Assembly: GCA_016708905.1 (NCBI GenBank)
Contig: JADJEV010000005.1
Coordinates: 806,001 to 870,000 of the forward strand
Direction of reading: 5' to 3'
DNA length: 64,000 nucleotides
DNA from: Candidatus Methylophosphatis roskildensis
Lineage (GTDB): Bacteria; Pseudomonadota; Gammaproteobacteria; Burkholderiales; Rhodocyclaceae
The notes under the pieces are model-generated. The model was not told where the DNA came from. It made no database searches and worked only from the letters and a program-made list of their open reading frames with translations. Numbering within the stretch: the first letter of the stretch is position 1; each line of letters begins with the position of its first letter. The position numbers and the translations under genes were made by a program. This document shows positions 1 to 8,352 of the stretch, in pieces.

Positions 1-36
1 CCCGCCGGAACGGCAAGTTCCCGCGGGCACGCGCCC

Positions 37-1641
<1,605 letters not shown>

Positions 1642-1770
1642 CTCAACTCTTTCCCCGATATGTACACAGCTATGTACGCACTCCCCAATGTGCTCATAGC
1701 CTGTTGCACATCGCCTCTTCGCCGTCGCCGGAAGCCTGTTAAGGCGTCCAACAGAACAGACTCTAACACA

Positions 1771-1792
1771 AAACAGCCCTCAAGAGCTGTTT
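1771..1792. promoter_or_regulatory. Candidate HipB-type operator dyad
   Basis: A perfect inverted repeat, AAACAGC-N8-GCTGTTT, sits about 95 bp upstream of the hipB start. In E. coli, HipB binds arms separated by exactly 8 bp (TATCC-N8-GGATA), so the spacing matches although the arm sequence differs. No second copy was found in the spacer. It could instead be a small hairpin in an RNA leader, but no U tract follows it. Confidence 0.35.
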
Positions 1793-1826
1793 ATGTCCAT
1801 TAGAATGCCCTTGAAAGCCATTTTGA

Positions 1827-1856
1827 TTGACTCTTCGCCTGCCAGCATGGTATCTG
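1827..1856 (+). promoter_or_regulatory. Candidate sigma-70 promoter for hipBA
   Basis: TTGACT (1827-1832) is separated by 18 bp from TATCTG (1851-1856), about 30 bp before the hipB ATG. The -35 is close to consensus and the -10 is weaker. It lies 35 bp downstream of the AAACAGC dyad. Confidence 0.35.
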
Positions 1857-1886
1857 TTGGTGAAGCGCCCCTTTTGTCGGTGACCC

Positions 1887-2228
1887 ATGACTGCCCGGAA
1901 CAAGCTGCTGACCGCACCGCCCTACGCCGTAGAACAGACGCTCAAGCGGCTGGGGGCGAACCTGCGCACGGCACGCCTCCGGCGGAACCTGACCATCGAC
2001 GACATGGCGGAGAAGATCGGCACCGGACAGCGCGCCGTCGCCGACGCCGAAAAGGGCAAGCCCTCAACGGGCATCGCTGTGTACGCGGCGATGCTGTGGG
2101 CGCTCGACCTTATCGATCAGATAGCCGACGTTGCAGCGCCGGAAAAGGACGAGGAAGGCCAGACCCTCGCATTGTCCCGCGAACGGGCCAGGGCGAGGCC
2201 AAAGACAGGGCTAGACAATGACTTCTGA
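1887..2228 (+). CDS. hipB: HipB-like XRE-family antitoxin/repressor
   Basis: A 113-residue protein with a helix-turn-helix of the XRE/Cro type at about residues 20-65 (LRTARLRRNLTIDDMAEKIG, then a recognition helix with GTGQRAVADAEKG). Its position directly before a HipA kinase gene, with an 11-bp overlap (2218-2228), is the standard hipBA arrangement, so it likely binds HipA and represses the pair. The C-terminal 25 residues are charged and rich in Arg/Glu. The ATG at 1887 was chosen because it begins the conserved N-terminal arm. The symbol is given by architecture; arrangement-only homologues are often just called XRE regulators. Confidence 0.85.
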   Translation: MTARNKLLTAPPYAVEQTLKRLGANLRTARLRRNLTIDDMAEKIGTGQRAVADAEKGKPSTGIAVYAAMLWALDLIDQIADVAAPEKDEEGQTLALSRERARARPKTGLDNDF

Positions 2229-3609
2229 AGCTCCGGCCGAGTGCTTCGTCTACATCACGCTGCCCGGGCAGACCGAGCCCGTGACGGCTGGCCGCTTCGC
2301 GCTGGCCGTGGACCGCAGGGGCACGCCGGAAGGACGCTTCGTCTATGGCCGCAGCTACCTTGAGCGCGCGAACGCCGTCGCGCTCGATCCTGTCGAGCTG
2401 AAGCTCTCGCCGCTCACCTACGCAACCGCTGCCCTGAACGGCGTCTTCGGCGCGCTGCGCGATGCCAGCCCGGACTATTGGGGGCGCCGTGTGATTCAGC
2501 GCCATCTCGGCAAGGCGCAGCCTGGCGAACTGGAATACCTGCTGTACTCGCCGGACGACCGTGCGGGCGCGCTCGGCTTCGGGCTCAACCAGACCCCGCC
2601 TGCGCCGAAGGGCAGCTTCAACCAGACCCTTGATCTGGCGAAGATGCAGGCCATTGCCGATGCCATCGCGGCGGATGAGGAACTGCCTGCCGATGCTGCT
2701 CACGAACAGGTCGAGAACCTGATGCTGATCGGGACCTCGATGGGCGGTGCCCGTCCAAAGGCAGTGGTCGAAGACGAGGCCGGGCTGTGGATCGCGAAGT
2801 TCAATCGGCCCGACGACACATGGAACAGCGCGAGAGTCGAGCACGCCATGCTGACCCTCGCGCGGGCCTGCGGCTTGAGCACGGCGGAAAGCCGTGTGGA
2901 AGGCGTTGCCGGGCGCGATGTCGTGCTCGTCAAACGCTTCGACCGCGAGAGAACGCAGGCCGGATACCTGCGCGCCCGCATGATCTCGGCGCTGACGTTG
3001 CTGCGCACCGAAGACACCTACCAGTCGCGCGACAAGTGGTCCTATGTGCTGCTGGCCGAAGAGGTCCGGCGCGTCTGTGCTGACCCGGCGCAAAACGCCG
3101 CCGAACTGTTCCGCCGCATGTGCTTCAACGCGCTGATCTCGAACATCGACGATCACCCGCGCAACCACGCGCTGATCGCCAAGGAAGCAGAGTGGAAGCT
3201 TTCCCCTGCCTACGATCTGACCCCGACGGTCCCGGTCAGCATGGACAGGCGCGATCTGGCGATGGAGTGCGGCGATGCTGGCCGCTTCGCCAACGCGGAC
3301 AACCTGCTCTCGCAAAGCGCGCGCTTCCTGCTTAAACCCGGCCACGCCACCGCCATGATCGACGCGATGGAAGCACAGGTGCGCAGCACCTGGTACGCCT
3401 CGGCGCGCGCTGCTGGTGTCTCCGAGCGTGATTGCGAGGCCATCGCGCGGGCGTTTGCGTATCCCGGCTTCCGTCAGTCGTCAGAACAAGCGCCGAGCTC
3501 CCGATGGCACGGCGGTTCGACAGCGCCCGACTGCAAACCATTTCGCAGCTTCCAAGCGACGGGGGCGCGGATTGGCTGGTCAAGGCCGAAGACTCCGTCG
3601 CGTTTTTGA
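2218..3609 (+). CDS. hipA: HipA-family Ser/Thr kinase toxin with abnormal C-terminal tail
   Basis: HipA-type kinases phosphorylate glutamyl-tRNA synthetase in E. coli and slow growth. This 463-residue protein has the N-terminal coupling domain (about 1-110), a glycine-rich loop with GTSMGGARPK near 174-183, the catalytic loop NIDDHPRN near 309-316 and the metal-binding PAYDLTPT segment near 330, so the kinase core looks intact. The start overlaps hipB by 11 bp. Similarity seems to end at about residue 421 (AFAYPGF). The last 40 or so residues are low in hydrophobics and are read from DNA whose other frame looks like the start of a different protein (see 3504-3689). The native stop was therefore probably lost by a deletion or insertion junction near 3475-3500. 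Activity cannot be judged from sequence. Confidence 0.85.
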   Translation: MTSEAPAECFVYITLPGQTEPVTAGRFALAVDRRGTPEGRFVYGRSYLERANAVALDPVELKLSPLTYATAALNGVFGALRDASPDYWGRRVIQRHLGKAQPGELEYLLYSPDDRAGALGFGLNQTPPAPKGSFNQTLDLAKMQAIADAIAADEELPADAAHEQVENLMLIGTSMGGARPKAVVEDEAGLWIAKFNRPDDTWNSARVEHAMLTLARACGLSTAESRVEGVAGRDVVLVKRFDRERTQAGYLRARMISALTLLRTEDTYQSRDKWSYVLLAEEVRRVCADPAQNAAELFRRMCFNALISNIDDHPRNHALIAKEAEWKLSPAYDLTPTVPVSMDRRDLAMECGDAGRFANADNLLSQSARFLLKPGHATAMIDAMEAQVRSTWYASARAAGVSERDCEAIARAFAYPGFRQSSEQAPSSRWHGGSTAPDCKPFRSFQATGARIGWSRPKTPSRF

Positions 3610-3689
3610 AGGCCAACGCCCAAAGCGATGAGGTGGTGATCTACGCCACCGGGCCTGCCGTACTGATCCACGCTGTACTCGCCCCACTA
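3504..3689 (+). pseudogene. Protein fragment fused behind hipA
   Basis: In the frame opened by ATG 3504 the DNA encodes about 60 residues that look like real coding sequence (ARRFDSARLQTISQLPSD near the start, then an acidic/hydrophobic alternation including DEVVIYATGP). It overlaps the out-of-frame tail of hipA. Beyond about 3690 this frame becomes low-quality and a different frame (FARGAHKREIVRDC, stop near 3741) looks more natural. I do not recognise the family. I infer a 5' fragment of a gene left by rearrangement of a toxin-antitoxin island. Confidence 0.35.
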
Positions 3690-3692
3690 CAA

Positions 3693-4298
3693 CTACTTTG
3701 CGCGAGGCGCGCACAAGCGGGAAATCGTGCGCGATTGCTGAGTCAGCGCAGTGCCGACCAAGGGTATCCACTCGCTGTTACGAATGAAGAAGTCGACCGC
3801 TTCGACATCGCAGCGGGTCGCGGAAATCACGTAGGTTCCCGCGGCAGCGCCGCCCATTGCGTAACGGCCGACTGCACCACCGCCGATTGCCACACCGCCG
3901 AACGCGCCGCCACCGAGCGCCAAACCGCCGACCGCCGCACCGCCGCCGGCCAATGCGAGACCGATGGCCAGCCCGCCGGCCGAGATCACGCCGGCTGCCA
4001 GGCCGCCGAACGCAATCACGCCGCGCGCGAATCCGCCGATCGCCAGCACCCCGGTCGCCACGTCACCGATGGCGACGATCGCCTTGGCATGGCCGCGCAT
4101 TTCGCCGCGCGCAGGATCGGGGCCGCTCGCGATCGCCCACAAGGGCAGACCCGCAATCGTCGTCTTCGACTGCCGGCGTACGCCGAACGGATAGGAAACC
4201 GTCAGCAGTTTGCTCTTGGCCTGCTCGAATTCGTCGGCCGTCAGCATGCCGCGACGGCGCAGGTCGGCCAGCTTCTGGAGTTCGTCTGCCATTGACAT
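3693..4298 (-). CDS. SHOCT-domain protein with glycine-rich repeat region
   Basis: A protein of about 201 residues. The N-terminal 30 residues match the SHOCT pattern (ELQKLADLRRRGMLTADEFEQ), a short motif often found at the ends of bacterial membrane or oligomerising proteins. The middle (about 55-155) is a run of 10-11-residue repeats of the type AIGG-xx-xGV, rich in Gly, Ala, Val and Ile, which could form stacked beta or membrane-associated structure. The C-terminal 45 residues are not repetitive and contain one Cys. Two start codons (4298 and 4292) fit equally well and ATG 4307 is also possible. No function can be assigned. It lies between the hip remnant and the next toxin pair, in an accessory-looking stretch. 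Confidence 0.7.
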   Translation of the reverse strand: MSMADELQKLADLRRRGMLTADEFEQAKSKLLTVSYPFGVRRQSKTTIAGLPLWAIASGPDPARGEMRGHAKAIVAIGDVATGVLAIGGFARGVIAFGGLAAGVISAGGLAIGLALAGGGAAVGGLALGGGAFGGVAIGGGAVGRYAMGGAAAGTYVISATRCDVEAVDFFIRNSEWIPLVGTALTQQSRTISRLCAPRAK

Positions 4299-4644
4299 GG
4301 CGGCCATTATCCACCAACCGACGAGCGATGTCGTCCGCTCGAACCATGCCATCTGCGTTGCCGGTCGCGCTGTGCGGTTCCGCGCCGCAGGTCGGGCCGA
4401 GCACAGCGGAGCCCGACATCGGGCGGGCGATATCCCTTTGCGAACGGCAGGCTGGAAGCAAGGCGGGATGGCGCTCTCGAGGCATGCCACGCCACGAGGC
4501 GCATGGGATGGCCCTCGCAGGCCGGCATCTCCGCAGAGCGCCAATCCATGCGGCTCACGGCCACGGCCAATTGCATGATCGGCCGAACATGTTCGGCTTT
4601 GGTTCTGATTGCCCGACGTCACTCACTGACGTAGTATTGGGCGT
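4299..4644. other. Non-coding spacer between divergent genes
   Basis: This 346-bp spacer separates the divergently transcribed SHOCT and DUF433 genes. Open frames here lack coding character. A weak -10-like TAGTAT at 4632-4637 lies just before the DUF433 start. I see no RNA gene or repeat. Confidence 0.5.
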
Positions 4645-4872
4645 ATGGACCTTGAGCAACTCATCGAAATCCGCCCCGGCGTGCGCAGCGGCAAACCGTG
4701 CTTCAAGGGTACACGGATTACCGTGTATGACGTACTCGAATACATGGCTGGGGGAATGGGCGAGGCCGAACTGCTGCAGAACTTTCCTGCTCTGACTCCG
4801 GATCACTTGCGTGCCGCTCTAGCCTTCGCGGCCGCACGCGAACGCCGGCTCGCGGCATTGCTCACGGCTTGA
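4645..4872 (+). CDS. DUF433 antitoxin-like protein
   Basis: A 75-residue protein with the DUF433 signature: IEIRPGVRSGKPCFKGTRI near residues 7-25, then VYDVLEYMAGGM and the LTPDHLRAALAFAA helix. DUF433 proteins are winged-helix-like and are usually encoded directly before a PIN-like DUF5615 protein, acting as the presumed antitoxin. The next gene overlaps it by 4 bp, which supports a coupled pair. Confidence 0.88.
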   Translation: MDLEQLIEIRPGVRSGKPCFKGTRITVYDVLEYMAGGMGEAELLQNFPALTPDHLRAALAFAAARERRLAALLTA

Positions 4873-5204
4873 AGCTCCTGCTGGACGAGAACCTCAGTTT
4901 CCGTGTCGTCGGCGAACTTGTCGCGCACTTTCCGGATTCGTCCCACGTCGATATGCTCGGAATGAGAGGGCATGATGATCTGGACATCTGGCGCCACGCC
5001 GCAGATGCGGGATACGCACTCGTTTCGAAGGACGACGACTTCCGCCAGTTGAGCCTCCTTCGCGGCGCACCGCCAAAAGTGATTCTGTGCGCAATTGGCA
5101 ACGCGGGGAATTCCGAGGTGGTCGCGCTGCTGTTTGACAACCGCGACCTCATTCAGCGATTCATGGATGACGAGCAGGAGAGCCTGCTGATTCTCAAGCG
5201 CTGA
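4869..5204 (+). CDS. DUF5615 PIN-like putative toxin
   Basis: A 111-residue protein of the DUF5615 (PIN-like) family, presumed to be a metal-dependent ribonuclease toxin. The N-terminus KLLLDENLSF supplies the first acidic pair. HDDLDIWRHAADAGYALVSK followed by DDDF supplies the second acidic cluster near residues 35-60. The start is a TTG (4869) overlapping the stop of the DUF433 gene, which implies translational coupling. The spacing and order are those of a VapBC-like type II toxin-antitoxin pair; activity is inferred only. Confidence 0.85.
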   Translation: MKLLLDENLSFRVVGELVAHFPDSSHVDMLGMRGHDDLDIWRHAADAGYALVSKDDDFRQLSLLRGAPPKVILCAIGNAGNSEVVALLFDNRDLIQRFMDDEQESLLILKR

Positions 5205-5264
5205 GCACCAATCACCGGTCCGATGACGATCGAAACCGGCTCGAGTGTTTCGACCGCTGTACCC

Positions 5265-6494
5265 TCACGCCTCGAACTGCGCCAGCGCCTCTTCGACCGA
5301 ATGCGATTTGAGCAGTCGTTCCTGCACCTGGGCAGGCGACCAGCGGCCGGCTGGCGTCGCGGCGGCGAAGCGGCGCGCGGCGTCGGCGTCGGCGAAGAAC
5401 TTGAGGAACATCCGTTCGAGCTGGTGGGTGTCGCAATTCGTGAGCTCCATGCGGAAATCGACGCGGCCGGAGCGTATGGCCGCCTCGTCGATCAGTTCGG
5501 GATGGTTGGTGGTGAGAAAGATCACCGAGCCTTCGTGTGAGGCGACCCCGTCGAGCGCGTTGATGAAGCCCGAGTAGGAGAGCTTGATCGAGGCGTCGGC
5601 CTTTTCGCGCCGGCGAAAGAAGGAGTCGATGTCTTCGAGCAGCACGATCGAGCGCGCCGGCACGGTGGACAGCAGGTTGCCGATCTTCTCGTCACTGACG
5701 TTGGGCGAGGCGAGCGAGAGCGAACAGACATTGAGCATCAGCTCGGAGGCCAGCGCGGTGACCAGCGAGGTCTTGCCGGTGCCCGGCGGGCCGAAGAGCA
5801 GGTAGCCGCGCCGCCATGGAATGCCGAGATCCTCGTAGCGCAGGCGCGAGGCGAAGAAGCGATTGAGGTCGTCGAGGATCGCTTCCTTCTGCCCCGACTT
5901 CAGCACGATGGAGGCGAGCTTGCGGTTGTTGCCCAGTCGCGCGCGCGACCATTCGTTGGTGTAGCTGCTCGGTATGTAGATGGCGATCTTGTTGAGTTCG
6001 CGTGCCATGCGCGCATCCATCGCGGCGTGAATGAAGGCTTCCAGCGGCGCCTTGCTGCGGCCGAAGGTGGACAGCGTGATCTTCTCGAGGATCGAGGTGG
6101 CGACCTGGATCTCGCGCTTCATCCACATCAGCCGGCCGTCGAGCATGAAGATGTGGAAGCCCTCGCCCGGCGACAGGTAAGGCTGCGGCCGGCCGCCCTG
6201 CTGCAGCTCGTCGGCGAGAGAGGTGTAGCTCTCGGTCTGGCGCACGCCGCGCACAGTGAAGTTGTTGATGCGGCGCAGCACGTCCTTGGCGTTCATGTAC
6301 TCGACCAGGGTGGCGAACATCAGATCGTCGCGGTTATCGAAAGCGAGCGAGGTGACGATGAAGTGCCTGGCCCAGCCGGCGAATTTGCCGGGAATGTCGC
6401 GCATCCACACCGCCAGCAGACCGAGCGCGCCGAGCAGCAGGCCACCGGCGGCGAACTGGTTGGCGGCGAGCATTTGCTGGAGCGCTTCGAGCAT
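5265..6494 (-). CDS. BCS1-like AAA+ ATPase, membrane-anchored
   Basis: A 409-residue protein. Residues 10-32 form one hydrophobic segment (AAGGLLLGALGLLAVWM), then a BCS1_N-like region (about 40-190), then an AAA+ domain with Walker A GPPGTGKTS (about 225), Walker B IVLLEDID (about 277), sensor 1 FLTTNHPE and arginine-finger region SGRVD. Mitochondrial BCS1 translocates folded Rieske protein across the inner membrane. Bacterial relatives are common but mostly uncharacterised, so substrate and role are unknown here. The start at 6494 lies 2 bp after the cysB stop, so it is probably cotranscribed with cysB. Confidence 0.85.
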   Translation of the reverse strand: MLEALQQMLAANQFAAGGLLLGALGLLAVWMRDIPGKFAGWARHFIVTSLAFDNRDDLMFATLVEYMNAKDVLRRINNFTVRGVRQTESYTSLADELQQGGRPQPYLSPGEGFHIFMLDGRLMWMKREIQVATSILEKITLSTFGRSKAPLEAFIHAAMDARMARELNKIAIYIPSSYTNEWSRARLGNNRKLASIVLKSGQKEAILDDLNRFFASRLRYEDLGIPWRRGYLLFGPPGTGKTSLVTALASELMLNVCSLSLASPNVSDEKIGNLLSTVPARSIVLLEDIDSFFRRREKADASIKLSYSGFINALDGVASHEGSVIFLTTNHPELIDEAAIRSGRVDFRMELTNCDTHQLERMFLKFFADADAARRFAAATPAGRWSPAQVQERLLKSHSVEEALAQFEA

Positions 6495-6496
6495 TG

Positions 6497-7438
6497 CTAC
6501 AGACCCGGGTCGCTGCCGATACCGGCCAGCGCAGCGTCGACGACCTTGCGTTTTAGGTGGGGGGCGAACAGCTCGATGAAGGCGTAGGTGTAGCCGCGCA
6601 GATAGGCGTTCTTGCGGATGCCGATACGTGTGGTGCTGGATTCGAACAGGTGCGAGGCATCGGCCATGCCGAGCTTGCGATCCTGCGCCGGGTCGAAGGC
6701 CATGCCGGCAATGATGCCGATGCCCAGGCCGAGTGAGACATAGGTCTTGATCACGTCCGAGTCGATCGCTGTCAGCGTGACGTTGGGCTTGAGGCCGCGG
6801 GCGAGGAATGCCTTGTTGATCTGGCTGCGCCCGGTGAACGCGAAGTCGTAGGTGATGACCGGGAAACGGGCGATGGCTTCGAGGGTCAGCGGTTTTTCGG
6901 CAAGGATCGGGTGCCCGGGTGGGGCAACGACGACGCGGTTCCACTGGTAGCACGGCAGCATGACCAGATCGGCGATTTCGGCGATCGCCTCGGTCGCGAT
7001 CGCGATGTCGGCCTCACCGGAAAGCACGTACTCGCAGCATTGGGCCGGGTTGCCTTGATGCAGCGACAACTGCACGCCGGGGTAGCGATCGACGAACTTG
7101 CGGACCACCGGCGGCAGCGCGTAGCGCGCCTGCGTGTGAGTGGTCGCTATCCCCAAACGCCCCGATGCCTCGCGCGAGAACTCGGCGCCGACCTGCTTCA
7201 GATTGTCGACGTCGCGCAGCACGCGTTCGGCGATCGTGAGCACGTGGCGGCCCGGCTCAGTGATGCCGGTCAGGCGCTTGCCGTGGCGCACGAAGATGTC
7301 CACGCCGAGCTCTTCCTCGAGCAGCTTGATCTGCTTGGAGACCCCGGGCTGGGACGTGAACAGGGCTTCCGCAGCCTCGGAAACGTTGTAGCCACGGCGG
7401 GCAATCTCGAACACGTAGCGCAACTGCTGGAGGTTCAT
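6497..7438 (-). CDS. cysB: CysB-type LysR regulator of sulfur assimilation
   Basis: A 313-residue LysR-family regulator. The winged helix-turn-helix occupies about residues 1-60 (MNLQQLRYVFEIARRGYNVS, SQPGVSKQIKLLEEELG), with a CysB/Cbl-type effector domain behind it (GEADIAIATEA, VITYDFAFTGRS, YVSLGLGIGIIAGMAF). CysB senses O-/N-acetylserine and activates the sulfate assimilation genes. Its divergent position upstream of that gene set fits. The start at 7438 was chosen over the longer frame because MNLQQLRY is the family N-terminus. The paralogue Cbl cannot be excluded on sequence alone. Confidence 0.92.
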   Translation of the reverse strand: MNLQQLRYVFEIARRGYNVSEAAEALFTSQPGVSKQIKLLEEELGVDIFVRHGKRLTGITEPGRHVLTIAERVLRDVDNLKQVGAEFSREASGRLGIATTHTQARYALPPVVRKFVDRYPGVQLSLHQGNPAQCCEYVLSGEADIAIATEAIAEIADLVMLPCYQWNRVVVAPPGHPILAEKPLTLEAIARFPVITYDFAFTGRSQINKAFLARGLKPNVTLTAIDSDVIKTYVSLGLGIGIIAGMAFDPAQDRKLGMADASHLFESSTTRIGIRKNAYLRGYTYAFIELFAPHLKRKVVDAALAGIGSDPGL

Positions 7439-7555
7439 GGGGCGATCCAGCGGCAAGCCTTAATAATAAATTGTTATTTGAGTGTAACAGAAAACGCCTG
7501 TTTCGCTCTATAGGGTCTTGCTACCATCCGCCCCTCGACAAGGGGATTTCTGCGC
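7439..7555. promoter_or_regulatory. Divergent cysB / sulfur operon control region
   Basis: This 117-bp spacer is markedly AT-rich against its GC-rich surroundings, with an imperfect dyad AATAATAAATTGTTATT at about 7462-7478 and a second dyad AACAG-N7-CTGTT at 7486-7502. CysB family members bind AT-rich imperfect dyads in such divergent spacers, so this is the likely control site for both directions. Exact -35/-10 boxes are not clear. Confidence 0.5.
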
Positions 7556-8329
7556 ATGGATTTCGGTTACACGTTGGCGGGTTTCGTGGTCGGCACGATC
7601 GTCGGACTGACCGGCGTCGGCGGCGGCTCGCTGATGACGCCGTTGCTGGTGCTGGCGTTCGGCATTCATCCGGCAACCGCGGTCGGCACTGATCTGCTGT
7701 ATGCGGCGATCACCAAGGCCGGCGGCACGGTGACCCATTCGCTCAAGGGCACGGTGGACTGGAAGATCACCCGCCGGCTGGCCGCCGGCAGCATTCCGGC
7801 TGCGGGCCTGACCCTGTTCGCGATTTCGCAGTGGGCGCCTGGCGGCATCGGCGGGGCGTCGAAGGCGATTTCCTTTGCGCTCGGTTTTGCGCTGCTGCTT
7901 ACCGCCATGGCGCTGATCTTCCGTCGCAGACTGCAGGAGTTCGCGCACCACCACGCAACCCTCAGCGAAAGGCAGACCGGGGTGCTCACGGTCCTCACCG
8001 GTGCCGTGCTCGGGGTGCTGGTTTCGATCTCTTCGGTCGGCGCCGGTGCGCTGGGGGTCACCGCGTTGATCCTGCTCTATCCCAAGCTTTCGACGGTGCG
8101 CATCGTCGGCAGCGATATCGCGCACGCCGTGCCGCTGACCGCGGTGGCCGGCATCGGCCACTGGATACTCGGCAGCGTCGATTGGAGCCTGCTGGCCGCG
8201 CTGCTGCTCGGTTCGCTGCCCGGCATCACGCTCGGCAGCCACCTCTCGGTGAAGGTGCCGGACCGGGTGCTACGGCCGATTCTTGCTACCCTGCTGGTGG
8301 TGATCGGCGGCAAGCTGATCGCGCACTGA
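7556..8329 (+). CDS. TauE/SafE-family sulfite/anion exporter
   Basis: A 257-residue integral membrane protein with seven to eight hydrophobic segments. It carries the family's paired glycine-rich motifs, GTIVGLTGVGGGSLMTPLLV near residues 14-33 and a second GVLVSISSVGAGALGV near 148, which reflect the internal duplication of the TauE/SafE fold. Family members move sulfite, sulfoacetate or related anions. Its place as first gene of the assimilatory sulfur set, ahead of a siroheme reductase, suggests export of excess sulfite or uptake of a sulfur compound. The direction of transport is not determined. Confidence 0.88.
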   Translation: MDFGYTLAGFVVGTIVGLTGVGGGSLMTPLLVLAFGIHPATAVGTDLLYAAITKAGGTVTHSLKGTVDWKITRRLAAGSIPAAGLTLFAISQWAPGGIGGASKAISFALGFALLLTAMALIFRRRLQEFAHHHATLSERQTGVLTVLTGAVLGVLVSISSVGAGALGVTALILLYPKLSTVRIVGSDIAHAVPLTAVAGIGHWILGSVDWSLLAALLLGSLPGITLGSHLSVKVPDRVLRPILATLLVVIGGKLIAH

Positions 8330-8352
8330 ACGATACCAAGCCAGAGACCGAG

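Noticed and set aside
2110..3345. 411-codon minus-strand frame opposite hipA
   Set aside because: Shadow of the hipA kinase, which has intact catalytic motifs on the plus strand.
7486..7502. AACAG-N7-CTGTT as a terminator
   Set aside because: The stem is only 5 bp with no U run; listed only as part of the cysB control region.
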